This document shows positions 26,916 to 36,392 of a DNA stretch of 59,627 nucleotides, in pieces. Each line of letters starts with the position of its first letter. The stretch's first letter is position 1. This DNA comes from Nostoc sp. CHAB 5834. GTDB taxonomy: Bacteria > Cyanobacteriota > Cyanobacteriia > Cyanobacteriales > Nostocaceae. Location of the stretch: NCBI GenBank assembly GCA_020829485.1, contig JAIVFU010000042.1, positions 1-59,627 of the forward strand. Direction: 5' to 3'. The notes under the pieces are model-generated. The model made no database searches and was not told the DNA's origin. It saw nothing but the letters and a program-made list of their open reading frames with translations. The position numbers and the translations under genes are program-made.

Positions 26916-27938
26916 ATGAATATTTCTATTCTGGTCTTTGGAAAAAATAACTTTGTCGCCACACTTCCAGATCAGATCCGTTATGCGACTGCTTTTAGTG
27001 TAGAAGTTATAGACAATCTTAATCAGGCAGTGCCGAGGATTGAAATGACCCCCCCCGATATAATACTTGTCCAGGCTAGTCTGGATGGCAGTATGGAACT
27101 TTGCAGTTGGCTGAAAGACCAGACAAAACTATCCTGGATATACTGTATTCTCTTCGAGGATCGTCCCCAGCAGCTTATTGATAGAAATAAGGGTTGGCAC
27201 AGGGAATTAGAGATGAGTGCTGCGGCACTAAACCAAGGAGCCGATGCTTATATTTGGCATCTTCTTAATGAAAAAAGAGATTATAGCTTTACAGAATTGA
27301 CCGCCAATCATGGACTAATACTTGCTCAATTGACTGTTGGCTTGCGAAAAGCACAAAAATACCAAGATTTGATTCGGACAAATGATATGTTATCAGCGAT
27401 CGCTTTATCTGATTCGTTAACAGAATTAAATAATCGTCGTGCTTTAGAATGGGACTTACCCAGGCAAATCAAAAAAGCTAAGACTCAAAAAAATTCCATG
27501 AGTTTGATTATTCTGGATGTAGATCATTTCAAGAAAGTTAACGATACTCACGGGCATTTAGTTGGCGATCGCATTTTGCAATTGCTATGTAAGCGTCTGC
27601 GGCATAATCTGCGCTGTCAAGACACAGCATTTCGCTATGGTGGCGAAGAATTTGTGATTATTTTGGCTAACACTACCGATGAGGAAGCACTATTAGTAGC
27701 CCGTCGTCTGAATCGGGTAGTCTGCGAGGAACCATTTTCACTCAGCAATAAACTAACAATTAATATCACCATTAGTCTAGGCACAGCCTGTCTGCAAGCT
27801 GAGGATGATGATCAAGGAGTAAGTCTGTTGCATCGTGCCGACCAATGCTTGCTACAAGCTAAAACTACTGGGCGTAATCGGGTTATTGCATCGAACTATT
27901 TATCTCATGTCCCACATCTAAAAGTTGTTTCCTCTTAA
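26916..27938 (+). CDS. Diguanylate cyclase with degenerate receiver-like N-terminus
   Basis: A 340-residue protein making cyclic di-GMP. Residues 1-125 form a receiver-like fold (MNISILVFGKNNFVATLPDQ; PPDIILVQASLDGSMELCSW) in which the usual phospho-acceptor Asp is not in place, so it may be a pseudo-receiver. The GGDEF domain starts near residue 165 (SDSLTELNNRRALEWDLPRQ), has the metal-binding LDVDHFKKVNDTHGH and the active-site YGGEEF (a GGEEF variant, catalytically competent). The inhibitory I-site RxxD (RCQD) is exactly five residues before it, so product inhibition is likely. No membrane segment. The output may influence motility or phototaxis; it lies upstream of the che locus but is not part of its operon. 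Confidence 0.93.
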   Translation: MNISILVFGKNNFVATLPDQIRYATAFSVEVIDNLNQAVPRIEMTPPDIILVQASLDGSMELCSWLKDQTKLSWIYCILFEDRPQQLIDRNKGWHRELEMSAAALNQGADAYIWHLLNEKRDYSFTELTANHGLILAQLTVGLRKAQKYQDLIRTNDMLSAIALSDSLTELNNRRALEWDLPRQIKKAKTQKNSMSLIILDVDHFKKVNDTHGHLVGDRILQLLCKRLRHNLRCQDTAFRYGGEEFVIILANTTDEEALLVARRLNRVVCEEPFSLSNKLTINITISLGTACLQAEDDDQGVSLLHRADQCLLQAKTTGRNRVIASNYLSHVPHLKVVSS

Positions 27939-27961
27939 AATTAGTCATTAGTCATTTGTCA

Positions 27962-28702
27962 TTAATTATTCTTCCCCTGCTCCCCCTGCTCCCTCATCCC
28001 CCACTCTTGTACAGAGGCGATTAATCGCGTCTCTACTCCTAACTGGGCATGACAATCTTCTACCGAAGTGCGTTGTCGCATGGCATTAACTAAAGTCTCG
28101 TAGCTAGACCAATTTTCTTGCAGTAGGGTTTTTGCCTGGAGGGTATGAAACCGCAATTTCTGCTGATAAACTGATTCAGAAAAGCCCAAAATTGTCAAGA
28201 CTCCTACCAGCTTATTTTTATCATCGCCTCCCCCCTCAGCATTATTAAAAACTAGGGTTTCAGCAGCAATACCCGCCATCCAAACAGTGCAGTAGCGGTC
28301 TAGCATTTGGGCACTGATTTTACCCACTTCTAGTTGAGATGCTAATTCGCCGTCATCAAAGCTAACGCCACCTTGCCCAGGTTGCCCGTGTTTCCAGGCT
28401 TCCCAAGCGGTGAGGGTGTAGCGGGTAACGGGAATACCTAACAGGTAAGCAACCAAGAAATGCCCTGCTTCGTGATGGACGATGCGATCGCGGTGTTCAC
28501 TTGAAAAACCAGCAATCCAATCTAAAAAGATAGTACCACCCTTGCCTTGCAAGCTAAAACTGTCAAAAGTGGCTATTCCCAAAATAGCGAAGGTAGCGAT
28601 CGCTGGTACTGCTGGTGATAAATTCAAGAATGGCCCCAGCAGTACCGATAGGGTCATGAGAAAGATAGATATTGCAACTAAATTTAGGCTAGTCTGGCTC
28701 AT
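27962..28702 (-). CDS. FtsH-like M41 peptidase domain protein lacking the AAA ATPase
   Basis: A 246-residue protein with two N-terminal membrane segments (about residues 8-27 and 30-50) and an M41-type zinc protease domain. The catalytic motif is HEAGH in DRIVHHEAGHFLVAYLLGIP, and the following ARYTL-like stretch, GGVSFDDGELASQLEVGK and CTVWMAGIAAETLVFNNAEG resemble FtsH beyond the ATPase, where Glu/Asp supplies the third zinc ligand. The roughly 230-residue AAA module is absent. Such FtsH-like proteins are found in cyanobacteria and plastids; how substrates are delivered without an ATPase is unclear. Monocistronic. Confidence 0.88.
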   Translation of the reverse strand: MSQTSLNLVAISIFLMTLSVLLGPFLNLSPAVPAIATFAILGIATFDSFSLQGKGGTIFLDWIAGFSSEHRDRIVHHEAGHFLVAYLLGIPVTRYTLTAWEAWKHGQPGQGGVSFDDGELASQLEVGKISAQMLDRYCTVWMAGIAAETLVFNNAEGGGDDKNKLVGVLTILGFSESVYQQKLRFHTLQAKTLLQENWSSYETLVNAMRQRTSVEDCHAQLGVETRLIASVQEWGMREQGEQGKNN

Positions 28703-28900
28703 TGAGAGTTTTTTGAATGCAGCTTAATCTTTTTTTATTATGAGGCAATCTCTACGACGGGCTACATCTACCCACAGCTTTTGTATCAAGGTTTTCTCTA
28801 TCACTAAAATGATGGCTGCTTTTCCAGTCGCAGATATAATGTGACGTTAGTAAGTATAAAACATCCAACAGGAGATGAATGTGGCTGAACAATTTTTACC

Positions 28901-29743
28901 TCAATTGGCAATTTTAACTTCAGGGTTGGGCAATCGATAGCAGATAGCCTTGTCAAACAAAACCCGCTTGAATGATTCATCTAGGCTGATAGTCGTTTCA
29001 CCACTACCCAAAAACAAGTAGCCATCTGGCCTTAATTGCTGCTTTATCTTTTTTAGCAAGGCTTTCTTGGTAACAACATCAAAGTAGATTAAAACATTCC
29101 GTAAAAAGATAACGTCAAATTGCGGCAGAGATGACCAAGATTGCAAAAAATTCAACTGACGAAAATCAACCATTTGGCGAATATGTTCTTTTATTTGCCA
29201 GTCAGTATCTAGCTTTTTAAAATAGCGATCGCGAATATTTTTAGTGAGTCCACGATTCATTTCAAGTTGGTTATAATGCCCCTTGCGAGCCCGCACTAAA
29301 ACCTTAGTAGAAAAATCAGTCGCAATTAATTTTACAGGCCAATTACTAAGCATGGGGAAATGTTCATTAATTAGTATGGCGATGCTATAAGGTTCTTGTC
29401 CATTAGAGCAGGCAGCACACCAAATGTTGAGCGATCGCTCACTTTCTCGTTGTTTAATTAACTCTGGTAGCACGTATTTTTTCAGCGCGTCAAAAGGGTA
29501 GCTATCACGGAAGAACGAGGTTTCGTTAGTGACTAACGCCTCGATTGTCTGGACGTGAAGACTATTAAACGGCTGAGTTCGCAAGTAAGTAACCAAATCA
29601 GCGATAGAAGCGAATCCTGCCGATTCGATAATTGGTTGCAAATGTAACTCTGCTAAATAGGTTTTATCACCAAACAACACAACTGCTGAATGATGATGAA
29701 CTAATTCACGAAGATACTCAAAATCAGTGGTACTTACACCCAT
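28901..29743 (-). CDS. cheR: CheR, chemoreceptor glutamate methyltransferase
   Basis: CheR methylates glutamates on chemoreceptors with S-adenosylmethionine, raising kinase output during adaptation. The 280-residue protein has the N-terminal alpha domain (FEYLRELVHHHSAVVLFGDK) and TNETSFFRDSYPFDAL, the hallmark N/T-E-T-x-F-F-R segment. The SAM-binding loop is IWCAACSNGQEPYSIAILI; further motifs are IATDFSTKVLVRARKGHY, FDVIFLRNVLIYFD and GYLFLGSGETT. It follows cheB by 11 bp and is the last gene of the leftward che cluster. Confidence 0.95.
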   Translation of the reverse strand: MGVSTTDFEYLRELVHHHSAVVLFGDKTYLAELHLQPIIESAGFASIADLVTYLRTQPFNSLHVQTIEALVTNETSFFRDSYPFDALKKYVLPELIKQRESERSLNIWCAACSNGQEPYSIAILINEHFPMLSNWPVKLIATDFSTKVLVRARKGHYNQLEMNRGLTKNIRDRYFKKLDTDWQIKEHIRQMVDFRQLNFLQSWSSLPQFDVIFLRNVLIYFDVVTKKALLKKIKQQLRPDGYLFLGSGETTISLDESFKRVLFDKAICYRLPNPEVKIAN

Positions 29744-29754
29744 AATTTGTTTAA

Positions 29755-30816
29755 TTACAGGTCTGAAGGAGGAACTTGATTGAAACGAATTCTGTGCATA
29801 ATTTCATCTGCAATTTGGTTAAGTGGAAGAACTTTATTGGCAAGTCCGGCATTAACGACAAAACTAGGCATTCCCCACACGACGCTAGTAGCTTTATCTT
29901 GTGCAAGTACCTGTCCACCCGCCTCGCGTATGCACTGACAACCATGCAACCCATCTTGCCCCATACCCGTGAGGATAACAGCGATCGCCCCACCTCCATA
30001 AACCTGTGCAACCGATCGCAACAGCACATCGACTGAAGGACGACAGGAATTTTCGGGAGATGCTTGATGGGTAACAAGTCTAACCCCAGTTTTGTCACGT
30101 TGCACAATTAGATGAAAATCTCCTGGTGCAATCCAGGCATGTCCCGGTTTTAGTATCTGTCCAGAAACCGCTTCATCTATTGGGATTTGACACTTGGAAG
30201 CTAATTGTTTAGCTAGTAGTTTCGTAAACATTGGCGGCATGTGTTGCACAATCAAAATCGGCACTGATAAATCTGCTGGAAACTCCTTAAGCACTACAGC
30301 TAAAGCATTTGGCCCTCCCGTAGAAACCCCAATTGCCACAACTTCCACCTGCTGTATATCGCTACGAACAGGAAAAATAACTGGATGGGTAATTGCGCTG
30401 GGTGTGAAAAATGTACCAAATACCTTAATTTTAGGAATTAAATCATCCTGAATATGTTGGGTTGCTGCCTCTACACTTCCTAAATTACTAGGTTTTGTGG
30501 CATAGTCTGAAGCACCTAAAGAAAGAGCTTCCAGCGTTGCGATCGCTCCCCTGTGTGTGGAGGTACTATACATAATCACTGGTAAACGTGGATACTTTTG
30601 TCGGATAGCAGCCAGCGTTTGCAAACCATCCATCTCCGGCATCTCAATATCCAAAATGATCACATCGGGATTAACATGGGAAATCTTGGCAAGGGCAATA
30701 CGACCGTTAGCCGCGACTCCTACCACCTCCAGTTCTGGATCGCTAGACAAAATTTTACTGACTCGACTCCGCACTACTACGGCATCATCGACAATTAGTA
30801 CCCGGGTTTTGGGCAT
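29755..30816 (-). CDS. cheB: CheB, chemoreceptor glutamate methylesterase / response regulator
   Basis: CheB removes methyl groups from chemoreceptors once phosphorylated by CheA. Residues 1-120 are a receiver domain with acidic LIVDDAVVV and phospho-acceptor Asp56 in VIILDIEMPEMDG. The C-terminal esterase has the catalytic Ser in AIGVSTGGPNAL, His in LIVQHMPPMFTK and Asp in VILTGMGQDGLHG. Length 353 is normal. The ATG at 30816 gives the standard MPKTRVLIVDD start. It is separated from the receptor gene by 536 bp of repeats, so it may need its own promoter. Confidence 0.96.
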   Translation of the reverse strand: MPKTRVLIVDDAVVVRSRVSKILSSDPELEVVGVAANGRIALAKISHVNPDVIILDIEMPEMDGLQTLAAIRQKYPRLPVIMYSTSTHRGAIATLEALSLGASDYATKPSNLGSVEAATQHIQDDLIPKIKVFGTFFTPSAITHPVIFPVRSDIQQVEVVAIGVSTGGPNALAVVLKEFPADLSVPILIVQHMPPMFTKLLAKQLASKCQIPIDEAVSGQILKPGHAWIAPGDFHLIVQRDKTGVRLVTHQASPENSCRPSVDVLLRSVAQVYGGGAIAVILTGMGQDGLHGCQCIREAGGQVLAQDKATSVVWGMPSFVVNAGLANKVLPLNQIADEIMHRIRFNQVPPSDL

Positions 30817-30878
30817 TGGGCATTAGGGATTGGGGGGCAGGGGGACAAGGGGAGTTTTTATGCTTGTTTACGAGTATT

Positions 30879-31141
30879 AAAGACTCATTAATGGGGTTCA
30901 AAGACTCATTAATGGAGTTCAAAGGCTCATTAATGGGGTTCAAAGACTCATTAATGGAGTTCAAAGACTCATTAATGGGGTTTAAAGGCTCATTAATGGA
31001 GTTCAAAGACTCATTAATGGAGTTCAAAGGCTCATTAATGGAGTTCAAAGACTCATTAATGGAGTTCAAAGACTCATTAATGGAGTTCAAAGACTCATTA
31101 ATGGAGTTCAAAGACTCATTAATGGAGTTCAAAGACTCATT
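30879..31141. repeat. 21-bp tandem repeat array, twelve units plus a partial
   Basis: Unit aaagactcattaatggagtt plus one base, twelve complete copies (30879-31130) and a degenerate thirteenth. Variation is limited to a few positions (gactc/ggctc, ggggtt/ggagtt). The period of 21 keeps both strands open: FKDSLME repeats on plus, NSINESL repeats on minus. It lies between mcp and cheB. Confidence 0.97.
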
Positions 31142-31160
31142 GTTGCATTCTAAAATATAT

Positions 31161-31328
31161 CTGTTGGCTTCCTCACCCGCCTGGAACTAAAGTTCAAGGC
31201 TAATAGCTAAAGTCTACTGAAGTAGACTAAAGATTTTTAGGTATATTTAGTCATCTTTAGATGACTTTTGCTATTATTCTTGGAACTTCAGTTCCTTGCG
31301 GGACATGACTTTTACGTTAAGTTGACAC
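31161..31328. mobile_element. GTGTCAAC-ended element, family D (copy 3, left end missing)
   Basis: About 168 bp closely similar to 22890-23073: the same ggaactaaagtt and aagtctactgaagtagact palindromes, ending acgttaagttgacac. The left terminal repeat is absent, the junction being close to the end of the 21-bp array. Confidence 0.72.
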
Positions 31329-31352
31329 CTGTGCTTCGGGACTGCCTTCTAC

Positions 31353-32657
31353 TTAATACTTAAACTGGTTGACAACTTTCTGCAAATCTACTGCCATGCG
31401 GGACAGTTCTGTGGCTGCCTCTAAGGTATTACTGGTTCCAGTAGTCGTACTTTGAGTATTGAGTGCCACAATTCCAATACTTTTGGCAATATCTGATGTT
31501 CCTTTGGCTGCCTCAACCATATTTCGACCAATTTCATTCGTTGTTGCTGTTTGTTCCTCAATAGCACTGGCGATCGTGCTTTGGAAGTCGTTGATTTGAT
31601 TAATAATGCTAGTAATCTGAGTAATGGCTTGAACGGCGCTTTTTGTATCTGTTTGAATTGCTTCAATTCGCAAGCTTATATCTTCAGTCGCACTTGCCGT
31701 TTGTTTGGCTAATTCTTTCACCTCATTTGCGACTACGGCAAATCCTCTACCTGCATCTCCGGCTCTAGCCGCCTCAATGGTAGCATTGAGTGCTAGCAGG
31801 TTTGTTTGCCCTGCGATCAAGGTAATGACTTTAATAACTTTGCCAATTTCGATGCTGCTTTGACCGAGTTTGTTAATTGTCTCATTGGTGCGATCGGCTG
31901 TTTTAACTGCCTCAGTCGTCACCTTTGCTCCTTCAGTAACGGTTTTAGCAATTTCTCGAATGCTAGCATTCATCTCTTCCACGGCAGTCACAACTGTATT
32001 AGTATTGTGACTTACCTGTTCAGCTGAGGCAGATGCAGAAGTGGCTTGTTCGGCTGTTTGTTCGGCGTTCTCAGTCATTTCTTTACTAACTGCGGTCAGT
32101 TCTTCTGCGGAAGACGCAACTGCTGTTGCCACCTCTGTCATCTGTCTAATTGAAGACTTTAGGCTGCTAATCATCTGATTTGCATTATCCGTGAGCTGTT
32201 TAAACTCTCCTGCATTGCTTGCTTCGATTTGCTTGGATAAATTTCCTTGAGCGACGGCAAGGCTAACCTCATTAATACCTTTTATCTGCTCTTTTAAATT
32301 TGTAGACATCTGATTCAAGTTGTCGAGCGATTCTTTCCAACTCCCACCTGCTGCTTTGACAACAGCTTGAGAACCGAGCTTCCCTTGGATACCAATCTCG
32401 GATGCCAAGCGATTAACTTCGCTAGCAAAGTTTTGATTTAAACTCACCAATTCATTAAAAACTGAGGTTATTTCACCCAGTTCATTATTTTCATCGGCTA
32501 AACGGACGGTAAAATCACCGTTTTTTGCAGCTTTAAGTGCTATTAATAACGCTTGCAATTGCACTTTTATTACACTATCATCGGTCGGTTGCGAATCTGC
32601 ACTATCCACCGAGGGAGATTTAGAGTTGGCTGTTTTCCCAGCCCGATTTGTAGTCAT
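31353..32657 (-). CDS. Soluble methyl-accepting chemotaxis protein with HAMP-like repeats
   Basis: A 434-residue chemoreceptor without any membrane segment or recognised ligand-binding domain. Residues 35-165 form tandem HAMP-like units ([60 protein letters not shown]). The C-terminal methyl-accepting domain has the highly conserved hairpin tip [31 protein letters not shown], where receptors contact CheA and CheW, and Glu/Gln-rich methylation helices on both sides. It probably senses through poly-HAMP conformational change or a partner protein. No C-terminal CheR-tethering pentapeptide is present. It is 17 bp downstream of cheW. Confidence 0.94.
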   Translation of the reverse strand: MTTNRAGKTANSKSPSVDSADSQPTDDSVIKVQLQALLIALKAAKNGDFTVRLADENNELGEITSVFNELVSLNQNFASEVNRLASEIGIQGKLGSQAVVKAAGGSWKESLDNLNQMSTNLKEQIKGINEVSLAVAQGNLSKQIEASNAGEFKQLTDNANQMISSLKSSIRQMTEVATAVASSAEELTAVSKEMTENAEQTAEQATSASASAEQVSHNTNTVVTAVEEMNASIREIAKTVTEGAKVTTEAVKTADRTNETINKLGQSSIEIGKVIKVITLIAGQTNLLALNATIEAARAGDAGRGFAVVANEVKELAKQTASATEDISLRIEAIQTDTKSAVQAITQITSIINQINDFQSTIASAIEEQTATTNEIGRNMVEAAKGTSDIAKSIGIVALNTQSTTTGTSNTLEAATELSRMAVDLQKVVNQFKY

Positions 32658-32674
32658 TGCAAAGCGCTCCTGAA

Positions 32675-33286
32675 TTATTCAATAATCTGATTTGTTAAAT
32701 TAACAGTTAGAATTTTCTCGGCATCTAGAACTAACAGAAATCCCTCTGGAAGCGGGTAAGCTCCTGCTAGCATCTGACGCATTCTACCTTTTAACGTTGC
32801 GGGTGGGGGTTGAAAGGTGTTTTGTGCGAACTCTAGAACATCTCCCACGCGATCGACCAGCAGACTGACTACTTCATTATCAGAACACACAATGATATTA
32901 AATCCTTGGGCTCCATCTACCTGACTTTTCACGGGATCTCGAAAACCTCTCTCCTTGCAGGAGAGAGGCTTTGAATTCTCCCCCTTCCCTTGTAGGGAAG
33001 GGGGTTGGGGGGTTAGGTTTCGCGTTGGTTTTTCCACATAGCGTGAATCAGGCTCATCTCCAAGTTTTGTAATTGATTGTGTCTGCGGTTCGCTCATCTC
33101 TAATCGACGCTGCAAATCGATGACAGTAATAATTTGTCCACGTAAATTAATCAACCCATAGATATCTGGTGGTGCTAAAGGTACAGGAGTCGTTGCTTGT
33201 GGACGAATCACTTCTTGAACGTGTTGCACGTCAATACCAAAGTAAGCTCCTTTGAGGAAAAATGTGCAAATTTGTTGTTCAGCCAT
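32675..33286 (-). CDS. cheW: CheW, coupling protein with a repeat-derived insert
   Basis: CheW links receptors to CheA. The 203-residue protein has typical CheW beta-barrel segments: [40 protein letters not shown], then after an insert [20 protein letters not shown] and [10 protein letters not shown]. Normal CheW has about 150-170 residues; the excess is a stretch near residues 87-117 ([14 protein letters not shown] ... CKERGF) encoded by a dispersed repeat. It falls between the two subdomains in a loop, so function may survive. The start overlaps the cheA stop by 8 bp. Confidence 0.93.
   Translation of the reverse strand: MAEQQICTFFLKGAYFGIDVQHVQEVIRPQATTPVPLAPPDIYGLINLRGQIITVIDLQRRLEMSEPQTQSITKLGDEPDSRYVEKPTRNLTPQPPSLQGKGENSKPLSCKERGFRDPVKSQVDGAQGFNIIVCSDNEVVSLLVDRVGDVLEFAQNTFQPPPATLKGRMRQMLAGAYPLPEGFLLVLDAEKILTVNLTNQIIE
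32930..33027. repeat. Dispersed palindromic repeat inserted in frame into cheW
   Basis: Contains two hairpins: cctctctccttgcaggagag at the left and ccccttcccttgtagggaag at the right, followed by ggttggggggttaggtttcg. It belongs to the repeat type that encodes [13 protein letters not shown] peptides in many Nostoc proteins. It preserves the cheW frame. Confidence 0.85.
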
Positions 33287-35480
33287 AAGTCGCTAATTGC
33301 AGCAAATGAGGGTTAGCAATCCGAATTACAGTTTCAATGTCAAGAATTTCTGTGATTTGTCCTTGAATTACAGCACAGAAAAGCACACCAGGTCTACTAG
33401 AGACACCTTTAATGTTCAGTGGTTCTTCCACAATATCAAGAATGCGATCGACCACTAGCCCAACACTCAGTTCTGAGTATGGAGAGACAATAACTATCTG
33501 GAGCGTTTCTGCAACTGTCGCTAAAGCTTCATCATTAAAGTGATTACGATCGCTATCAGAAAATATCTTGTGAAGATCAATCAGTGGCAGAATTTGACCA
33601 TAAGACTCGTAGACATCTTGATTAGCCACTTTTCCGACAGCAGAAGCAAGAATCTCTTCGAGCCGAAATGCCATCGGCAATGGAATGCCCATGCGTGCGC
33701 CTTGGGGGCCTTCAAACAGCAAAATTGTTTGGCGTGAGCCTGCTTCCTCTTGGCTATTTACAGCATTTTCGCTCAACAACTGCTTTTGTTTGGCAATTAT
33801 ACCAGTTTGCTTTGCCAGACCGACAACATCAATAATTAATGCCACTGTGCCATCCCCTAAAACAGTAGCTCCTGCAAATAGGGATAGCGCCTTTAACTGT
33901 CTTCCCAAAGGTTTAACTACGATGTCTTGGATGTCTTCGATTGTGTCCACGACCAGTCCAAAGTGATAGTTATCAACTTGCACAATTACCAGACTGAGTG
34001 TTTCTAAGTTGCTGACACTATCCTGTTGGAATACTTCGTTGAGGTAAATCAAGGGCACAAGATTACCCCGCAAGCGATACACAGGCACATCGTATAGTAT
34101 CTCAATACTATTAAACGCTTTTAGGCGTACTAGTTCTAGTAAACTCGCTTGGGGAATAGCATAACAATCGCCTCCACTGGTGACAATCAATGCTGGAATA
34201 ATTGCCAATGTCAGGGGAATCTTGATTTTGAAGGTCGTTCCTTGTCCCTGTTGGCTGTAAATTTCAACTGTTCCGTTAATCTTCTCAATATTGCTCTTGA
34301 CAATATCCATCCCAACCCCACGCCCGGAAAGGTGAGTTACCTGTTGAGCAGTCGAGAAGCCGGATAAAAAAATTAAGTTCATCACTTCTGACTCGCTCAT
34401 GGTTGCAGCCTGCACAGCATTTACTAAACCAAGTTGCTGCGATCGCCCTTTGAGCCGTTCTAAATTCAGACCGCGACCATCATCGCCAATTTCAATATTT
34501 ACTTTGCCGCTTTCGTGAAAGGCTCTGAGAAATAGCCGTCCTACGCTTGGCTTTCCACAAGCAACGCGCTCGGCTGGTAATTCAATCCCATGATCGATGC
34601 AATTGCGTAATAAGTGTGTTAATGGGTCTTTAATTGTTTCAATAATACTTTTGTCTAGTTCGGTATCTGCTCCCTCCATCTCAACTTCAACTTCTTTACC
34701 GGAAGCGATCGCTAAATCGCGGGTGACGCGAGGGAACTTTTGCCAGATGGAACTAATTGGTTGCAGTCGAGTTTTCATCACCCCTTCTTGCAACTGGGCT
34801 GTAAGTAGGCTCAGGTGCTGGCAGGTAGCAGCAAAACTCTTATCCTTAAATTTTGTACTAAATCCGATTATCTGATTACGAGCTAAAACGAGTTCACCCA
34901 CTAGGTTGATCATCTGATCTAGCAGATTAACATTGACTCGGATATAAGCAGATTCTGATGTTGTCGTTGATATTTCTGTGAGTTCGTTATTGACAGATTC
35001 ACTACCTGCTGTATCTTTTTGTGGCGTTTGTGTATTAACAGGCGATTGAGAGGGTTTTGGAGTCTGTTTAGTTTCTGACAATCGCGTTAATGACCCGATC
35101 AGTTCTGAATAATCGCGTAGGCGCAGCCCGTCGTAGACATCGCCATCCTGCCTTGTAGCTTGAATTTGAGACAGGATTTGCCGAATGCTATCAACTGTTT
35201 GTAGTAAAGTACTAATAATGTCAGGGGTGATTGCGATCGTGCGATCGCGCAGGCACGAGAGCAAATTCTCTCCAGCATGAGCAAGTGATTCCAAATTAGG
35301 AAACGGTAAAAAGCCGCAATTTCCTTTAAGCGTATGGAGTGAGCGATAAATCCGAACTAATGCTTCTCCATCATCAGATGCTTTCTCTAGCTCAATAATA
35401 TCGCCTTCAATTTGATTCAAGTTCTCATAGCTTTCAACGAGAAATGCTTCTATATCATCGTCAATTTCATTTAACTCCAT
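33279..35480 (-). CDS. cheA: CheA, chemotaxis histidine kinase with two CheW-like domains
   Basis: CheA autophosphorylates under receptor control and passes phosphate to CheY and CheB. The 733-residue protein begins with an Hpt domain carrying His49 (IYRSLHTLKGNCGFL). A linker rich in Ser/Thr/Gln replaces a recognisable P2 domain. The P3 dimer helix contains INLVGELVLARNQI; the ATP site has LLRNCIDHGIELP, GDDGRGLNLE, GRGVGMDIVKSNI and GTTFKIKIPLTL. Two CheW-like regions follow (from ALIVTSGGDCYAIPQASL and from TILLFEGPQGARMGIPLPM). There is no terminal receiver, unlike many cyanobacterial CheA hybrids. It is the first gene of the leftward operon. Confidence 0.96.
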   Translation of the reverse strand: MELNEIDDDIEAFLVESYENLNQIEGDIIELEKASDDGEALVRIYRSLHTLKGNCGFLPFPNLESLAHAGENLLSCLRDRTIAITPDIISTLLQTVDSIRQILSQIQATRQDGDVYDGLRLRDYSELIGSLTRLSETKQTPKPSQSPVNTQTPQKDTAGSESVNNELTEISTTTSESAYIRVNVNLLDQMINLVGELVLARNQIIGFSTKFKDKSFAATCQHLSLLTAQLQEGVMKTRLQPISSIWQKFPRVTRDLAIASGKEVEVEMEGADTELDKSIIETIKDPLTHLLRNCIDHGIELPAERVACGKPSVGRLFLRAFHESGKVNIEIGDDGRGLNLERLKGRSQQLGLVNAVQAATMSESEVMNLIFLSGFSTAQQVTHLSGRGVGMDIVKSNIEKINGTVEIYSQQGQGTTFKIKIPLTLAIIPALIVTSGGDCYAIPQASLLELVRLKAFNSIEILYDVPVYRLRGNLVPLIYLNEVFQQDSVSNLETLSLVIVQVDNYHFGLVVDTIEDIQDIVVKPLGRQLKALSLFAGATVLGDGTVALIIDVVGLAKQTGIIAKQKQLLSENAVNSQEEAGSRQTILLFEGPQGARMGIPLPMAFRLEEILASAVGKVANQDVYESYGQILPLIDLHKIFSDSDRNHFNDEALATVAETLQIVIVSPYSELSVGLVVDRILDIVEEPLNIKGVSSRPGVLFCAVIQGQITEILDIETVIRIANPHLLQLATYG

Positions 35481-36020
35481 TGGTTAAGAAAGTAAATTTT
35501 TATTTTATTATATATCTTATTTTAAGACTAATTTAATATTAAACTTCAGCAATCTCTATCGAAAGAGAGATGTTTTTCTTTGCTTAGGCTGAAGACATAA
35601 GATTTCCCTTAATGATATACTTAATAGAGAGGCAATATTTTTGTTGCCACTCAACTTAAACTTTCAACAATAGTCGTCGTTAAGACAGACAATCTTACAA
35701 GTACAAATAATGCAATGTGCGTTCTACCCCGCTTCTCTACGAGACGAGACAACGATTTTGTATTGGCAACGGAAACTAAAGCTGGAATTAGATTGGATTT
35801 CAAATACTTAACAAATTTTTAAAGGTTTCCAATATTAAAAATTTTATTTCTACAGCATTATCGTTTTAGTGAGTTTGATAATTTTTCCGAAACTATAATT
35901 ATTGATAATTGTAAAATTATATTTATTTATTCTTTAATTCATTCATTTTAACTAATAATAATGTAGGCTAATTAGCCGAAATCAAGAATTATTAAGCTAA
36001 AGCATTAAAGGATAAAGCTG
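35481..36020. promoter_or_regulatory. Divergent promoter region of the chemosensory locus
   Basis: 540 bp between cheA (left) and the CheY-like gene (right). Very AT-rich near both genes. A short palindrome tctctacgagacgaga occurs near 35741. No gene and no defined operator are visible, but both transcription units must start here. Confidence 0.5.
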
Positions 36021-36386
36021 ATGGCAATGGTTTTGATTATCGATGATGCAGCTTTTTCTCGCAGAATGATCCGTAAGTTTCTGCAAGTCGATGGCTATGA
36101 AATTATCGAAGCAAGTAATGGACGTGAGGGATTAGAAATGGTTTATAACCATAAGCCAAATTGTGTATTAGCGGATCTTCTAATGCCAGATATGAATGGC
36201 TTTGAATTTCTCAAAGCCATGCAAGATAAAGAATTAAAAATCCCAACCATTATTATTTCTGCCGATATCCAAGAAGGGGCACGCAATCAAAGCTATAGCT
36301 TGGGCGCAGTCAACTTTATTAATAAACCGCCAAAAGAAAGTGAATTGCGAAAGGCAGTCCAGGAAGTTCTTAATACTAAGGAATAA
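36021..36386 (+). CDS. CheY-like single-domain response regulator
   Basis: A 121-residue stand-alone receiver. Acidic pocket LIIDDAAFS, phospho-acceptor Asp52 in VLADLLMPDMNGFEF, conserved Ser/Thr region IIISADIQEGA and Lys in INKPPKESEL. It likely accepts phosphate from the divergent CheA and acts on the motility machinery (type IV pili in cyanobacteria), the CheC-like phosphatase downstream removing it. ATG at 36021 preceded by aaagga. The next gene starts 6 bp later. Confidence 0.93.
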   Translation: MAMVLIIDDAAFSRRMIRKFLQVDGYEIIEASNGREGLEMVYNHKPNCVLADLLMPDMNGFEFLKAMQDKELKIPTIIISADIQEGARNQSYSLGAVNFINKPPKESELRKAVQEVLNTKE

Positions 36387-36392
36387 GTTTTC

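Noticed and set aside
28878..28920. Tiny frame with a good ribosome site (aggagatgaatg) at the cheR 3' end
   Set aside because: Only about a dozen codons, overlapping cheR, with no sign of conservation.
30879..31141. CRISPR array
   Set aside because: Units are contiguous 21-mers without spacers, and no cas genes are present.
30816..31190. Open frames on both strands through the 21-bp array, which could encode heptapeptide proteins
   Set aside because: Openness on both strands follows from the 21-bp period. Neither frame has a ribosome site, and the flanking sequence is repeat debris.
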